From Cristatella mucedo (lineage: Eukaryota; Bryozoa; Phylactolaemata; Cristatellidae): 64,000 bases of DNA. A program made the translations under genes and the position numbers. The DNA lies in the NCBI GenBank assembly GCA_009760855.2, contig WPIO01000006.1, forward strand, positions 9,402,001-9,466,000, read 5' to 3'. A model generated the notes under the pieces. It did no database searches and had not been told where the DNA came from. It saw only the letters and a list, made by a program, of their open reading frames with translations. Positions 22,871 to 34,149 of the stretch are shown one piece after another. Numbering within the stretch: the stretch's first letter is position 1; every line of letters begins with the position of its first letter.

Positions 22871-24587
22871 TTTCATCCTGCCTTGACCGCAGGTTTTCGC
22901 TCAATCAGTTCTTAACTGCTATAATTCAGGAACTGCGAACAATGAATATCAGCCATAAACAGGCAGATTTAGCAGAGCGGCGTTTTTCTTTGAATGCTTG
23001 AACTTCATATGGAAACGAGTCCATATCGAAGCCTACACAGCACTCTACGCACGAAGCTATTCCTGACGTGGGCGTAGGACTTGCGTAACAGGTTGGGTCT
23101 TCGACGTTTTACAAAGTCTATCATCCGCAGGGTGCTGCTATGAAATATTTCTTGTGCACTTTAAAGATATGGTAAATAATGACGATTTGAGAATATTCTC
23201 CACCCTCGTTATGGTGACAGTCTTCTGCTAATTGAGCCGCGTGGATATACGGTAGCTTATAACCTTACTGACTTAACAGGACATGAATATAGGTTACCTC
23301 ATTACCTGCACAAAGTGTTCAAGCAGGAGTTGATTTGGCAGCATCTGGCGCGTCCGAAGCATCTAAAATGCTGACCTATTAGTGAAATTCCTACCTAATT
23401 CCTATTCCTCTACGATAAGGATAATTGAAATAGCATATACGGCGTTTCTTGCAAAAATAATCAACAGAAGCTCTTAACGGAATGGTTAAACAGGTGACAA
23501 ATTCAAGGTTCAACTAAATATCAAAGGATCGGGTGGCAGACCCAGCTGCCAGGATAATTCAAATCATTTGCGAATGGCATTGCGAGCTAGGGGCTCCATT
23601 CTTGAAATGCAGGGAGCTCGCTCCTTACGCAGCCTGTTGGTATCCGGCTGCGTGCAGATTGCTTCGTGCTTGCGGCGTGACCTACTGAGCTGCTAATAAT
23701 GGTAGCGATCCCCGTGCATGTAGGGAGTAATTTTTTCCAGGCGGGAGGATCTTGGCCTTCAGCTGTCAAATGCGCCTAACTTCTTGAAACAATTGAGCGG
23801 TACGGTGCCATAGGTCACAGTGCGGCAGTTGTAATTATCGTTTTGCTTCGGATGACATCCCCCTGTATGTGACGGCCCCCTAAAAAAGTGATGGTGCACT
23901 GGGAACACACCTCGAGGCACGCGCCATAAGTGCGCCGCGATTCAGCCTCTGCAGCCTATCTAAAACAAAAGTGGTGGCTCCGTCACACCGCGTCGCTGGA
24001 TAAGCGCCTCGTAGCTGCACGCCAATGGCGCGCTGCGCGACGAGCCCGCTTCGAGAGCTCGCCAAGCTTTGTCGCCCGTCCCTGGTAGCCTCTTGGGAAC
24101 GGCTGCGGGACGAGTCACTTTCGGAGTGAACTTTCTGTTAGTGGCTAAACGCCCTCTTAGCAAGAGAACACTTGCCCCTCGCGTTCACTGGGGAAGCGTT
24201 GGGCCAGGCGACGCTGGCAACAGAGCCTTCGTGCGCTCGAAAAATTGCGTGCACGCTCCGCTCGGTGCTAGCCTAAAGACGTACGGTGTAGTGAAATCTG
24301 CTCTCACGACTAAAATAAATTGTCAGTAATGAAACCTGTTGGTGGGCCAAATTCAAAATTTGCATGAGTAGCCGCGGCGTCCTCGGCCGAACCTTTCCGT
24401 ACGAGCGACCTTTTGAGAACCGACAGTAACCAGGTCCTATTTACATGAAATGGCATGGGAGTCTTACCGCTATCATCGCGCGTGAATTTTTCGGAGGAAA
24501 ACCAAATTAACACGTATGATGTCGCTTTATTTGCAGGCAGAGGGTACTCTCAAGTCGTTGTCAAATGGCACTTCACCTCGGGTAGTG

Positions 24588-24701
24588 GTGATTAACGCCC
24601 CCTCCCGCCATCGCCGATTGATTTCCGGCGGATCCAGCTCCGCCCGACTAGTTCCGGAGCTGCGGACGCCATTTTTCGCCGGTAGCTGGTCGATCCCGAG
24701 A
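24588..24701 (+). promoter_or_regulatory. Likely COX4 promoter/5' UTR
   Basis: The 110 bases before the COX4 ATG are GC-rich, with GC-box-like CCCCCTCCCGCC and CTCCGCCC and an ATTTCCGGCG block at 24,621-24,630, the reverse of an ETS-type CGGAA core. Mammalian COX4 promoters are known to use ETS/NRF-2 sites. No TATA box is evident. This is motif reading only. Confidence 0.4.
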
Positions 24702-24835
24702 ATGGCCGTGAACTACATGCGGATTGTCGTCTCGCGGTCTGCTTCTGTTATTCGAAGAGATATCGCATCGTCGGCAGCTCGTTTTGGAGCCGCAGCAACT
24801 GTAGAAGTACCCGCCAGAGATCGTATTCACCCAAG
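24702..24835 (+). CDS. COX4: COX4 exon 1: mitochondrial presequence
   Basis: Encodes the start of cytochrome c oxidase subunit IV. The protein begins MAVNYMRIVVSRSASVIRRD. It is rich in Arg, Ser and Ala, as expected for an import presequence, and ends ARDRIHP plus AG. The first ATG has A at -3 and G at +4; a second in-frame ATG (24,717) has a poorer context. The donor AAG|GTATGC after 24,835 leaves phase 2. This joins the A at 33,861 to make Arg and read IHPR-IGNRDIVGYG, which is how invertebrate COX4 proteins continue. Intron 1 is 9,025 bp. Confidence 0.85.
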
Positions 24836-26979
24836 GTATGCGTCTCGGTCGTCATGTGTACCGCTCGCCGTTAAACCGGAATCATTTCCAGCCTGTTCCT
24901 ATGCTCAAAGCATCCCAGTACGTATTTTAGACGTAAAATGATTTTCATATAAAAAATCCCGTGTTATTTCCGGTTCCCGTTTGTATGCAACTTAGTCTAA
25001 TCACGCCACTCGGAAGGCACTGAGCATGGTTCGTAGGTGTTGTGTCCAGCTGCATTTGCAAAAGCCAGTGGAGGGCTGTTAGTTCATTCATCAAGGAAGT
25101 TTCCCTAACTGATGACGTCTGTGGCCTGTGCACTGCATTTGGAATCAACCGTAGCTGGCATGCGGAATGTCGTGACGTGCTGCTCGTAACAGCTTGTAAA
25201 CATGGTTATCGTGGTCTATAAAGAGACTAATTTATCAGCTTCCCCTTCTCCCTTCTAAAATGCAGTTTTGTTTCCAGCCGCAAGCATGCGGACCGCGTTC
25301 TTAGAAGCCCGTTGTAGCTTGCAATCGATAATCGTTATGGAATGCATTGTTTTTCATGGTTTTTGGTCATCCATGTTGTTGCCGTTGTTACTGCAAGCAC
25401 CTGCCCAGAACCGCATACCGGACTGATTTTGATGCTGGTACTCCATTGCATATAAAATGTTAACTCATTTCTCTACGTCTCATTATTAATAGGGATTGGC
25501 GTAGTTAGCAATTTCTCGTCCACTTGTTCAACCCACTTACACACTAATATGAGACCTGCCACAGCGATTAAGAAGTTTGGGTTGTCGCTGATCGGCTATG
25601 CCATTCTTTAAATGAGCTTGGGCGATGCACATTTGTGCTCATTCGGGCTGTGCTGTCTGCCTTTAGAGCAGTGCAGGTGAAATTTGCTTGTTTGAGGTCA
25701 CTTACACGTGTCAGTCTTGGCTAGCCATCATAAGACAGTGCTCGTTCTGCCCACCCCCAAGATCATACGATTGAAGCAAGCAACTCATCATAGCCACTTA
25801 TATGCATAAAGTCCATCTGAATGCACGTAATAGCAAGGCTACTCAGTTTTACGCTAGCTAGGCAGAAGTAGAACGGTATGTGGGTTTAAGCCATTGAGGG
25901 ACCCAACATTAGTCTAGATCTCGAAGGATTGCTGAAGCAGCACATTCGGTGCCGTTGTTAACAGACATGTGCACCAGTATTGGCATTGCTAGACACCACA
26001 CTACTTCGATGGGCGACTATGGTCGCATATTGTAGTCTAACCAGTCGATATTCCTGCTGTTTGGAATTGGGAACCGTCAGTTGTGGACAATCCACGGATG
26101 TCAACTGATCGCCTGCAGCCAGCCCTTACATATTTTGTGTTGGTGATGTGGTGTTAAGTTTCTGCTTCACCTCACCTGTTAAAGTTTAATGCAGTGTTAG
26201 TAGAATTGGGGAGCTAGCCAGACTCATATCCTGGAAAAATGACCAGAATGACATTGATAAAGGGATATTACTTCTAAGTAGTAGTTAAAAGTTAATAGAC
26301 ACGGTACTGTGGTGCACTGAGGTGTCATCAAAGAACTTGGCAGACCGGCATCTGAATATGGTAAGCATATCGACAGCATTTTTAATTTTCTAAGATATCA
26401 AACTTAAGTAGAGATTATTGCTCAGCCATTGATGTCAGTTGCCAGGTTGTGCATTTGCAGTCGATATCGAATATAAGAATATTCTTGGGCCAGAAGCTAG
26501 GCTTTTGTGTATTTAGAGTATTCCCATATTTGGGTTGTGACCAATATTGCTTAAAACTTTGCGAAAAATCTGGGATGCAGAACTGCTATTCTCATAAGCA
26601 AAGTTCATTATAAGCAAAGTATTCCTATTGCCGATATTCTTATATGTGGAGTTGACTGTATTTAGTGTTTGCCATACCTATTAGATGTGCTATTCAAGGT
26701 TGGCAGTCTTTACGAATAGAATCTTTAAAAGCAAACGTCCCAGGTAAAGAGAAACGTATGTGATTTTTTTTATGTTGTCAAGTCATTTCTGAAGTTATTC
26801 TGTGGTCTTGAAAAAGTAGCCATTTTTAGTGTCCCATGCTTTAATGCAAGTGATGGTAATTGTAATCACTAGCTGCACGATTGCCGTTATGTGTACATTA
26901 TAAATTTGGCTTTGGGTTCAAGGCTTACAAGCCTTTACAATAATGCGAAGCAGTTGCAGCAGCTCTATTGCTGGCTAGC
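24836..26979. other. COX4 intron 1, first part
   Basis: No gene seen. The intron runs to 33,860 and contains the SINE, LINE and Tc1-like elements listed below. Confidence 0.6.
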
Positions 26980-27135
26980 ATTCTTGGTCTAGCGGTTAAG
27001 GTGCTCGTCCCGACCAAGGTCTGACTGAGGTCGTGGGCTCGAGCCCCGAGGCATATATTTGAAGTGCCTGAATAGAGATTAAGTTCTGTGGGCGCTGTTA
27101 AGTTCTTGGGGCGCTATATACATTATTTATATTTA
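26980..27135 (+). mobile_element. SINE-alpha, full-length copy
   Basis: Starts TTGGTCTAGCGGTTAAGGTG (tRNA A-box-like), has a B-box in GTGGGCTCGAGCCCCGAGG, then GAATAGAGATTAAGTTCTGT and TTGGGGCGCTATATACATTA. Clear example of the family in plus orientation. Confidence 0.82.
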
Positions 27136-27270
27136 TATTTTTGTAAGGTATGGAAAATGCTTTGCCAGCTGATTGACTAAGCTCATAGACATACAAGCCC
27201 GTTTAGCTGAACACGGGGCTGCACGGGCAGCAAGCCCACATTAAATATAGGAAATAAATTCTCGTCACAG

Positions 27271-27400
27271 CAAGTTAGCAAATGTTCTTATCCAAGCCTC
27301 GGGAAAGTGGTTAAGTTTGTAAGCGGAGAGCTGACCAAGTTAGCAAATGTTCTTATCCAAGCCTCGGGAAAGTGGTTAAGTTTGTAAGCGGAGAGCTGAC
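27271..27400. repeat. Exact 65-bp tandem duplication
   Basis: Two head-to-tail copies (27,271-27,335 and 27,336-27,400), each starting CAAGTTAGCAAATGTTC and ending GGAGAGCTGAC, with no difference seen. Confidence 0.95.
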
Positions 27401-28084
27401 CCCCTTGAACTTGCTAGCCGCTCGTAGTTGACTGTATTCCCGGGAGGACGAGCCACTTAAGAGAAGTCTCTATGCTGATTGTCTTTGTGATTGGCTCGTT
27501 TTTCTTGGGTTCCTAGTTCGGCAGAAGCAGGGTGTGCACTTGCATGTAACACATCGGTTATTATATGCCTATATTTCATTACGGTTATTTTTCGTTGTGG
27601 GCATCATGGATTGAGTTGTCTCTGTTTATATATCTCATTTATTATAATCTGCAGGGATACTCTATGATCCGAGTGAGTCGTAGGGAGCATTGCTGCTCGG
27701 CGAGCTCTGTAATGCAAGTGGTAGGAGCAGGCTGCACCGCTGCTGTAAGGAGAATGCTACATAGTGGTGTGTGCATATGGCTCCACCGGTTGCTCCAAAA
27801 GGGGTGGGCATTGCCATGGAGCTGTCTTAAAGCGCTCGCATTAAAAGGTTGGCAGGGCACGGCTTAATTGGTATATTTTATTTTCCACGTGTATGGATCA
27901 AGTCGGCCAAAAGAGCTTAGATTTACTGGCGCCTTTCTGTTGTTGGCCCTCTCTCCTGGCATAGCCGCACGAGTGTTGGGCTTCCACGCTTCGATTTCAG
28001 CTTCTTCGGTGGAGGGGGCTCTGTATTTTCATGGACGGTTAGTTCGTAGATAGACTGCACGACTAATTGCTGTTAAGTTTGCTG

Positions 28085-28620
28085 TGTTGTAATGTATCTG
28101 TCTGTAACTCCACGAAGCCACAAGGACTGAGTGGCTGTTACAAAGGAGAGTCTTCTGTAGCCCACTCAAACCCAAGCGGCTTTCGGTACGCATTCGGTAG
28201 CCTGCAGACTTCATCTCACAACAAAGAGAAAGTGAGGTAGTGAACATCCTGCAAGTGGCAGCTCAGGACTGCTGGAAAGTATGCGTCATAGTTGGCAGCA
28301 GGAGAGTAGATGCCATTGCTAAAGAGTTGTGGAAGTGAGTTCCACAGTCTAGGACCTGCAGAGCAAAAGCTTCTGTTGCCAGCAGTCTTTGAGCTGAGGA
28401 ACAGAACAGCTAATTTATCGTCCATCGAGGACCTGACGGCACGAGGAAGCTGAAACCTGGTGCAGCAGTTCAGCTAGGTGTGAAGAAGCCAAGCCGTGGT
28501 GGGCCTTGTTAGTCAGCTTAAGAACTTTACTTTCTACCCGTTGATCAACCGGCAGTCATTCAAGCTCTTTCAGTATAGGAGGCATGCGGTCAAACCTCTG
28601 GGATTGATGTACATACGACC
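28085..28620 (-). mobile_element. LINE-B 3' part
   Basis: Reverse LINE-B: the end TGTCTGTAACTCCACGAAGC at the left, then the reverse of GTCCTAGACTGTGGA, a GTCCTCGATGGACGATAAAT segment, and LTKAHHGL/LPVDQ-type coding relics to about 28,610. Frames are broken. Confidence 0.75.
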
Positions 28621-29182
28621 ACTTGCATCTTTTGTGTATTCGTATTCTCGGTACCTCTGAGTTTTTTGTCTCATGTAGTTTAGTACCAAAGTTAAAAGTT
28701 GAACAAACATTCAAGAGCAAAAAGCATATTTGGACGGCTAGGGCAGATACCTCGATGGCTGCCTATTGCTCAGTTGAGTCAAGGTCCAGAGTCGGGCAGT
28801 CCATAATAGTTACAGGAAGGCAAATGGATTTGGAAATAATTGTTAAAGAATACTTAACATTGGCAACAGTGTGTTTTGGTCGGTGTCCTATTGGAAAGTA
28901 CAGTCCGGTCCATGGAGTGCCATCACTCTTCGGAGTCCAGCGATCTGAAAGGAGTTCGTGGCAAATGCCGGATTATAATGCCTAGAATGTGATGCAGTAC
29001 TGAGGTGCAATTTCTGCCGGAGTACCTCCATACCGTGCCACTTTTTCCATACGAGTTTGACCGTTGGCGGTAGGTATTTGGGTGAGTTATGTTCGTTTAG
29101 GTCGGTCATGTACATAAAGCCCTCTCTTGCAGTTCGAAAAGAACAAGAATTTCCATCGGCAATCCTTGTAACTTATTGCAGT

Positions 29183-29345
29183 AATGGCTCACTAGGTAAG
29201 GCAATTGCTTTTCACGACCTTGGCATCGAGGTCGTGAGTTCGAATCCGGTGGTTGGCGAGCCTTTATCGACACTGCAAGCGGTGGTGATAGCCGTAAAGG
29301 CTCTTCTGTCGCTATACAAAACAAGGCTATTAAATCAGCTAGAAT
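29183..29345 (+). mobile_element. SINE-beta, full-length copy
   Basis: Starts AATGGCTCACTAGGTAAGGC, has a B-box GTGAGTTCGAATCCGG, the body GCCTTTATCGACACTGCAAG and GTAAAGGCTCTTCTGTCGCT, and ends TATACAAAACAAGGCTATTA. Best plus-strand copy. Confidence 0.8.
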
Positions 29346-29357
29346 TTTATCCCAATT

Positions 29358-29460
29358 AATAATTATGATTATTATACATTTGATATAGCACCCTCAGAAA
29401 ACTCGATCTCTTTTTGGGCATTTGGCATTTGATGCAAAGAAAATGTGATGTAATGGTTAT
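29358..29460 (-). mobile_element. LINE-A 3' tail fragment
   Basis: On the plus strand: ATTATTATACATTTGATATA, then GCACCCTCAGAAAACTCGAT, then a GATGCAAAGAAAATGTGATG stretch. Confidence 0.6.
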
Positions 29461-29600
29461 TGGTCAGCAGCTTTGTGGATCCAAGTTAATGCCTGAGACC
29501 TGAGACTAGGATGTCTTTTCCCACTTAATGGTAGAAAGGGGCTGGCCCAACAGAGAAGCATTTCAGAGCTCCAAGTCTTCACTACCATACTCACTCGTGA

Positions 29601-29708
29601 AACCATACTCTTGCATTGATAAGAGTAGTAATTATTTGACCGAAAGAGTGTCCAAACCATACTCTTACATTGATAAGAGTAGTAATTATTTGACCGAAAG
29701 AGTGTCCA
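29601..29708. repeat. 54-bp tandem duplication
   Basis: Two copies (29,601-29,654 and 29,655-29,708) starting AACCATACTCTT, differing at one base (G/A). Confidence 0.95.
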
Positions 29709-30314
29709 GCTTGGCAGCGCTATAATTTTATCCCTGAAGAAGTTTGATGCTTGGATGATGTTCAGCCGGACTGGTGGTCTTTTCCCAGCTAAATAGTCAA
29801 GGCTCAGTGGGTTTGCTGTATAATTACCGGTTGTGCGAAGCCTTAGCGTTTCGGCATAAACTGACAAAAAGTTGTTTCTTGATGCTTGGTTCTGGCCAAA
29901 CCCTGCCATTTTAAAGGAAATGAGAGGTTGCTATTTTTAAGCCTTGTATTTAAGGCTAGCGTTATAACTTTTGCAAGTTTTACTTGAGTGTTAATCATTA
30001 TTAGGCAGGACATACAATACATACAGGACATAAAGCAATCTAGACCGTCCAAGTGTTTGTGCTTTTGAGTGTTCGCGAGGACCGGGAAGGCGATATTTTT
30101 CTATTCTGGTCTTGGTTTTGAACTCGAGTATCTGTTTCCAAATAAAGGTTTCAGTACAAATCTCGAGCTGATAATAATGCCGTATCTTTGTTAGAACCAG
30201 TTTGAGGTTAGACTTTTTCGGTGGCCCCTTCGACCTCGCCTCTTTGACCTATGTCTGATGGACTGAGGTATCTGATTAGTGCCGGTAAAAGTAAAGTACA
30301 CACCATCGGATCGA

Positions 30315-30510
30315 AGAACCCCATTTATATAGCAGCAGAAGAGTCGTGGCTATTACTCCTGCTTGCAGTAGGCAATAAAGAATGTCCTGCAAGAATCGAC
30401 CCACATGGTGAAGTGTAAACACACCCCTAGGCTACGAGGAGGCAGTGCTGTGCCGTTCTACCAGTACAAGTGCATCGGATGCTAATGAAATAGCTTAGCC
30501 GGTACACTAG
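30315..30510 (-). mobile_element. SINE-beta copy, diverged
   Basis: On the plus strand: TATATAGCAGCAGAAGAGTC, CTGCTTGCAGTAGGCAATAA, and an AGAATCGACCCACATGG B-box relic. Confidence 0.55.
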
Positions 30511-30844
30511 CTGCTGCCTATCGTATGTAGGTTAGTATTTCTGTTATAGCATGTTTGTAAGCATCCTAACTCATTCGTATGTGAAATTCTTGAATAATGA
30601 TACTAGCCTGCAAGCGTCTGATGACCTGCCAGCCCTAGGAATGCAGTCCTTGGCCATAAACCAGACCACTCGGCAGACCATGTTTGTTTCCATCTCTAGA
30701 TACAGGTTTGATTAGTATGGCTATTGTCAAGCCGCAGAGGTTTAGGGTTCACTTTGAAATGACAGCTCCATGGGTGCTCCTGCATAATAGAGGTTCACCT
30801 GGAAGTGACAGCTCTTTGGGTGCAAGATGGCTGCTGATGCTAAT

Positions 30845-30960
30845 TTAAAAGCCTCTTCTACGCAGAAGAGCCTCTGCACTTTCACTCACTTGCAGAGGCA
30901 TTTCTTTTATTGCCTGCCGGTGGATTAAAACCCGCAACCCAGATCGTGAAATGCAAGCTT
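30845..30960 (-). mobile_element. SINE-beta fragment
   Basis: On the plus strand: ACGCAGAAGAGCCTCTGCAC, CACTTGCAGAGGCA, then GATTAAAACCCGCAACCC. Confidence 0.45.
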
Positions 30961-32312
30961 CTTATTGCTGGCTTTGAAGTGCAGAGCTCAGAAGTTGAAC
31001 ATTTTAATGATGATCTTTGCTACTAAGCGTAAATATGCTGCATTATGCCAGACCTCCATAGACGAGTTCTGGCTGAATCGGGATGGTGCCGCCAGCTGGC
31101 TGAGAGATCCTGCTTGTCAGATAAATGGTGAGTAATGCTGGTTGGCTGCAGTGTAGTGTCAGGACATTTAAGGCTCATTGGGATGAGCAGTGGTCAACGT
31201 TAGCCCTATCCCACTCCCAAGTAATCTGGTCTTGTCAGTCAACTCGGTGTAGTCAACTGTCAAAAGTGGCTAGTCTTAACTACTGTCCCTAGGCTCGTTG
31301 TCAGTGAGTATTTTTTAATTTGAAATAATCAACCCCTGTAGTAGTCTGCTAGTCTGTTGGTCCATCCCCAACATAACATTTACTTTTTGAGTCCTTCGTG
31401 ATGTACAGCATTCGTAGTAAGTAGCGTTTGGTACAGCAATGATGAGCATCAACAAAGGGGGAAGAGGATGATAATTTGCTAATTTGCATATGTAGCTGCA
31501 ACATGAACAATCATAGTTGATACTGATCATAGAAATTCAAGAACTTCGCCGGAGTATGCGCTTAAAAGGTTTTCCAGAGGGTAGCCATCATTCCAGCAGC
31601 TTACTCTTGAAAGCTGCAAGAATAAGCGTGACCGACCTCAAGTCCTGGTGCATATGCCTTTGGTTAGCAAGCGATGGAGATGCACACATAGAATCTGCTC
31701 GTGAATCTAAAAGGGTGGGGGCATGCTATGTGCACTGCCATCCAAAAGTTTTTACGAACCTGGTCCTTCGGTCTTTGTTCGGTGTTACTCATGTCCCTAT
31801 TCGAGTAAGTCATTATGCAGCGCTAATTATTAAATTGTCGCAATCTGTCAATACTATTTTGGCATTAGTCGCAGTTTGCTACGTTCGGCTTAGAGAGTAA
31901 CTGTGTTGCCGGCAACCGAGTCAACAGCTCTCGAGTGAATAGATGGGCACACGTGGTCACATGATTATCACATCCCTATTGGAGACCATTAAGCAGAAAC
32001 TATTTTGGCCCGTTTCGTCACCGACGATGCCTCGGCCAATGATGAGCTAAGGTACACAGATGTCTCATTGACCGGTTGGTGCCGGCCTGTCCCATATGAC
32101 GCTCGGTACTCGACCAGTACATGCAGCCAATTGCACAGCTTTCTGAAGGTGCAAGAACGATTTTGATGTTCTTACACGGGAATGGCCATTCAAACCAATA
32201 AATCGAGAGGCCGGTAGTGTTAAGACCATTAATAGCAAACATCTGGACTATGGTAGCTCAGAGGTACTGCTGCGCCAGGGTCGCCCTAGTGTATTCTATA
32301 ATTCATTTAATA

Positions 32313-32442
32313 TAATTCATTTATATAGCGCCCTGATAGAACTTAAATCACTATTCAGGCGCTTCACATATACCTCGGGGCTTGAGCCCACGACCTCAGT
32401 CAGACCCTGTTCGGGGCAAGCACCTTAACCGCTAGACCAAAT
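32313..32442 (-). mobile_element. SINE-alpha copy
   Basis: On the plus strand: ATTTATATAGCGCCCTGATA, GAACTTAAATCACTATTCAG, CTCGGGGCTTGAGCCCACGA, CACCTTAACCGCTAGACC. It lies next to Tc1-like sequence. AATTCATTTA-type repeats at the left edge may be part of a target duplication. Confidence 0.75.
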
Positions 32443-32569
32443 CTCAGAGTCTCTGCCAACCCACCAACGGTCATAAGCCAAAGCACCGTCTTAACAAACA
32501 AGGACTGACCGAACTAAAAGCCAAGTGCAAGCCATTGTTGATGTGCAGCACAAAAAAAGAATGTCAGTT

Positions 32570-32860
32570 TAAAGCACCCCAGATTACGCATTCGAGCCAA
32601 TTTCGGTCATTTAGTGACCAAGCCATAGGCCGGACTTGAACCCAATAGAACATCTGTGGGAATAAGTCGACCGTGCTCGGAAGTCGATCGAAGGTTCCAA
32701 GTTCTCCAGTGCACGAAACCTGATAGGTTCTATGAGGTTTTGAAGGCTTGCTTGGTGTCAATTCCTCCAGAGACGTGTCGGAAGCTAGTGGAGTCGATGC
32801 CGAAACAATTGGGTGAAGTCATACAAAATTATGGTGCCTCGACAAGTTATTGATTGTACC
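32570..32860 (+). pseudogene. Tc1/mariner-like transposase C-terminus, broken
   Basis: A frame-disrupted reading gives HRPDLNPIEHLWE, the hallmark of Tc1/mariner transposases in which the last catalytic acidic residue precedes NPIEHLW. Then follow SSARNLIG and FEVLKACLVSIPPETC with RKLVESMPKQLGEVIQNYG before a stop near 32,850. This is the usual Tc1 ending, ...LVESMPRRxxxVIxAxGG. Stops follow HLWE and occur elsewhere, so it is inactive. The N-terminal DNA-binding part and inverted repeats were not located. Weak relics (NDFDVLTREWPFKPI) near 32,155-32,200, left of the SINE-alpha insertion, may belong to a related element. Confidence 0.75.
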
Positions 32861-33860
32861 CAACAAATTACACGTAATTATACATTTCTTAGCTTTTTTG
32901 CCTATCAGCTACAGAGTTAGATCCAATCTAAATCTTGTGTTTTGAGGAAAATAGTGTGCTGGTAGCAAGTGCATAGAAACTTGTGAGGAAAATGGAGTTA
33001 ATATAAATGTATAGCTGATCAGCATGTCTTTATGTTCTGCTCACGAAATTAAATGCCGATTCGTAACCCGGTATTGACGAATATATTTGTTAAATTTAGA
33101 TTAATGTTGGTTTTGTAAATAAAAATATTAAATACAATTTTGAATTACTATGGTTGGCCTGTTGACCATTCAGAGCAGTGCTTGAGGACGAGTATGCTGG
33201 ACGGCTCGAGACAACTTTGGAAATAGTAAGCATTCTCCGCTCTCGTGCTGCAACTGAGCCTCGTGCGATAGATTCCCAGTTCACGAACTCAGCGGCAGCA
33301 TTAATCAGGATTACCTTTAAACGGTGCTAGCAAACGATAATAGCCATGCATGATCGTACGTTATGGTAAGCTTATTTCAAGTCGGCAAAGCTGTAGTCAA
33401 GCCCTCTCGGGTGCAGAAGCACAATACTAAGGCGTGCCTGGGGATGCATGCTGACTTGACGGCAGGCACGTCAAGTATTTATACGTCCATGTATGAATGT
33501 TTGTTGGCGAAACCGTCAAACAACAAACGGATATGATTTAAAAAAGTCTTAGCTGTACCAGTTTCCATATTCAAGCCTTGTGACATCTATTTTTAGAAAA
33601 AATTCTGTACCGGACAGGAAATGCTAGTGGCGCTTGGTGACCTGAAGAGACACCATTGTATAGGGACACCTCGTTCATGTACTTAGCTGTAGTTAACATT
33701 CCTGGTGCTTTTTGTGTATGTCACAATACTGGTGTATTAGTCTTCATCAATCGTTTTTGTGTTTTGAACCAATGGTATTAGTTATCTTTTGGATTGGTGG
33801 CTGAAATGGTTTCATTATTGAGTCTCGTTGTGCCATTGTAGTTTTGTTGATTGCTTTTAG

Positions 33861-34049
33861 AATTGGTAATCGTGACATAGTCGGCTACGGTAAGAATGGA
33901 TCAGCCAGCTTCATCGAGACAGTCGTGGATCCGTACCCTGCCATTCGATTCAGCTCCAATACTGCCGAGAGCGATGCTTTGATGCAAAAAGCTACAGGCG
34001 ACTGGAAGCTGCTGAGCCTAGCTGAAAAGAAAGCACTGTATCGCCACAG
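33861..34049 (+). CDS. COX4: COX4 exon 2: N-terminal matrix domain
   Basis: Encodes IGNRDIVGYGKNGSASFIET then VVDPYPAIRF and, after a spacer, GDWKLLSLAEKKALYRH, the matrix-facing part of subunit IV. The pattern W-K-x-L-S-x-x-EK-x-x-LYR is the family's WxxLSxxEKxxLYR. Acceptor TTGCTTTTAG before 33,861 and donor CACAG|GTATAT after 34,049. It enters and leaves in phase 2. The final AG joins C of exon 3 to give Ser (YRH-S-FCQTF). Confidence 0.93.
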
Positions 34050-34149
34050 GTATATGAGTTTTAATTCACATTTCCAGTGTTGATATTGTGTGAAACTTTC
34101 AGGATTTGCCCCTCATACCGTTTTACTCTTGTGTTTTAACCTATACCTA

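Noticed and set aside
26980-27060. tRNA gene
   Set aside because: The A- and B-box-like sequences belong to SINE-alpha; no cloverleaf with matching acceptor stem, and the unit recurs with the LINE-like tail.
29184-29260. tRNA gene
   Set aside because: The head of SINE-beta; the same unit recurs many times in the window with the conserved non-tRNA body.
31517-31900. 127-codon ORF in COX4 intron 1
   Set aside because: No ATG at its start, no family match, no splice support.
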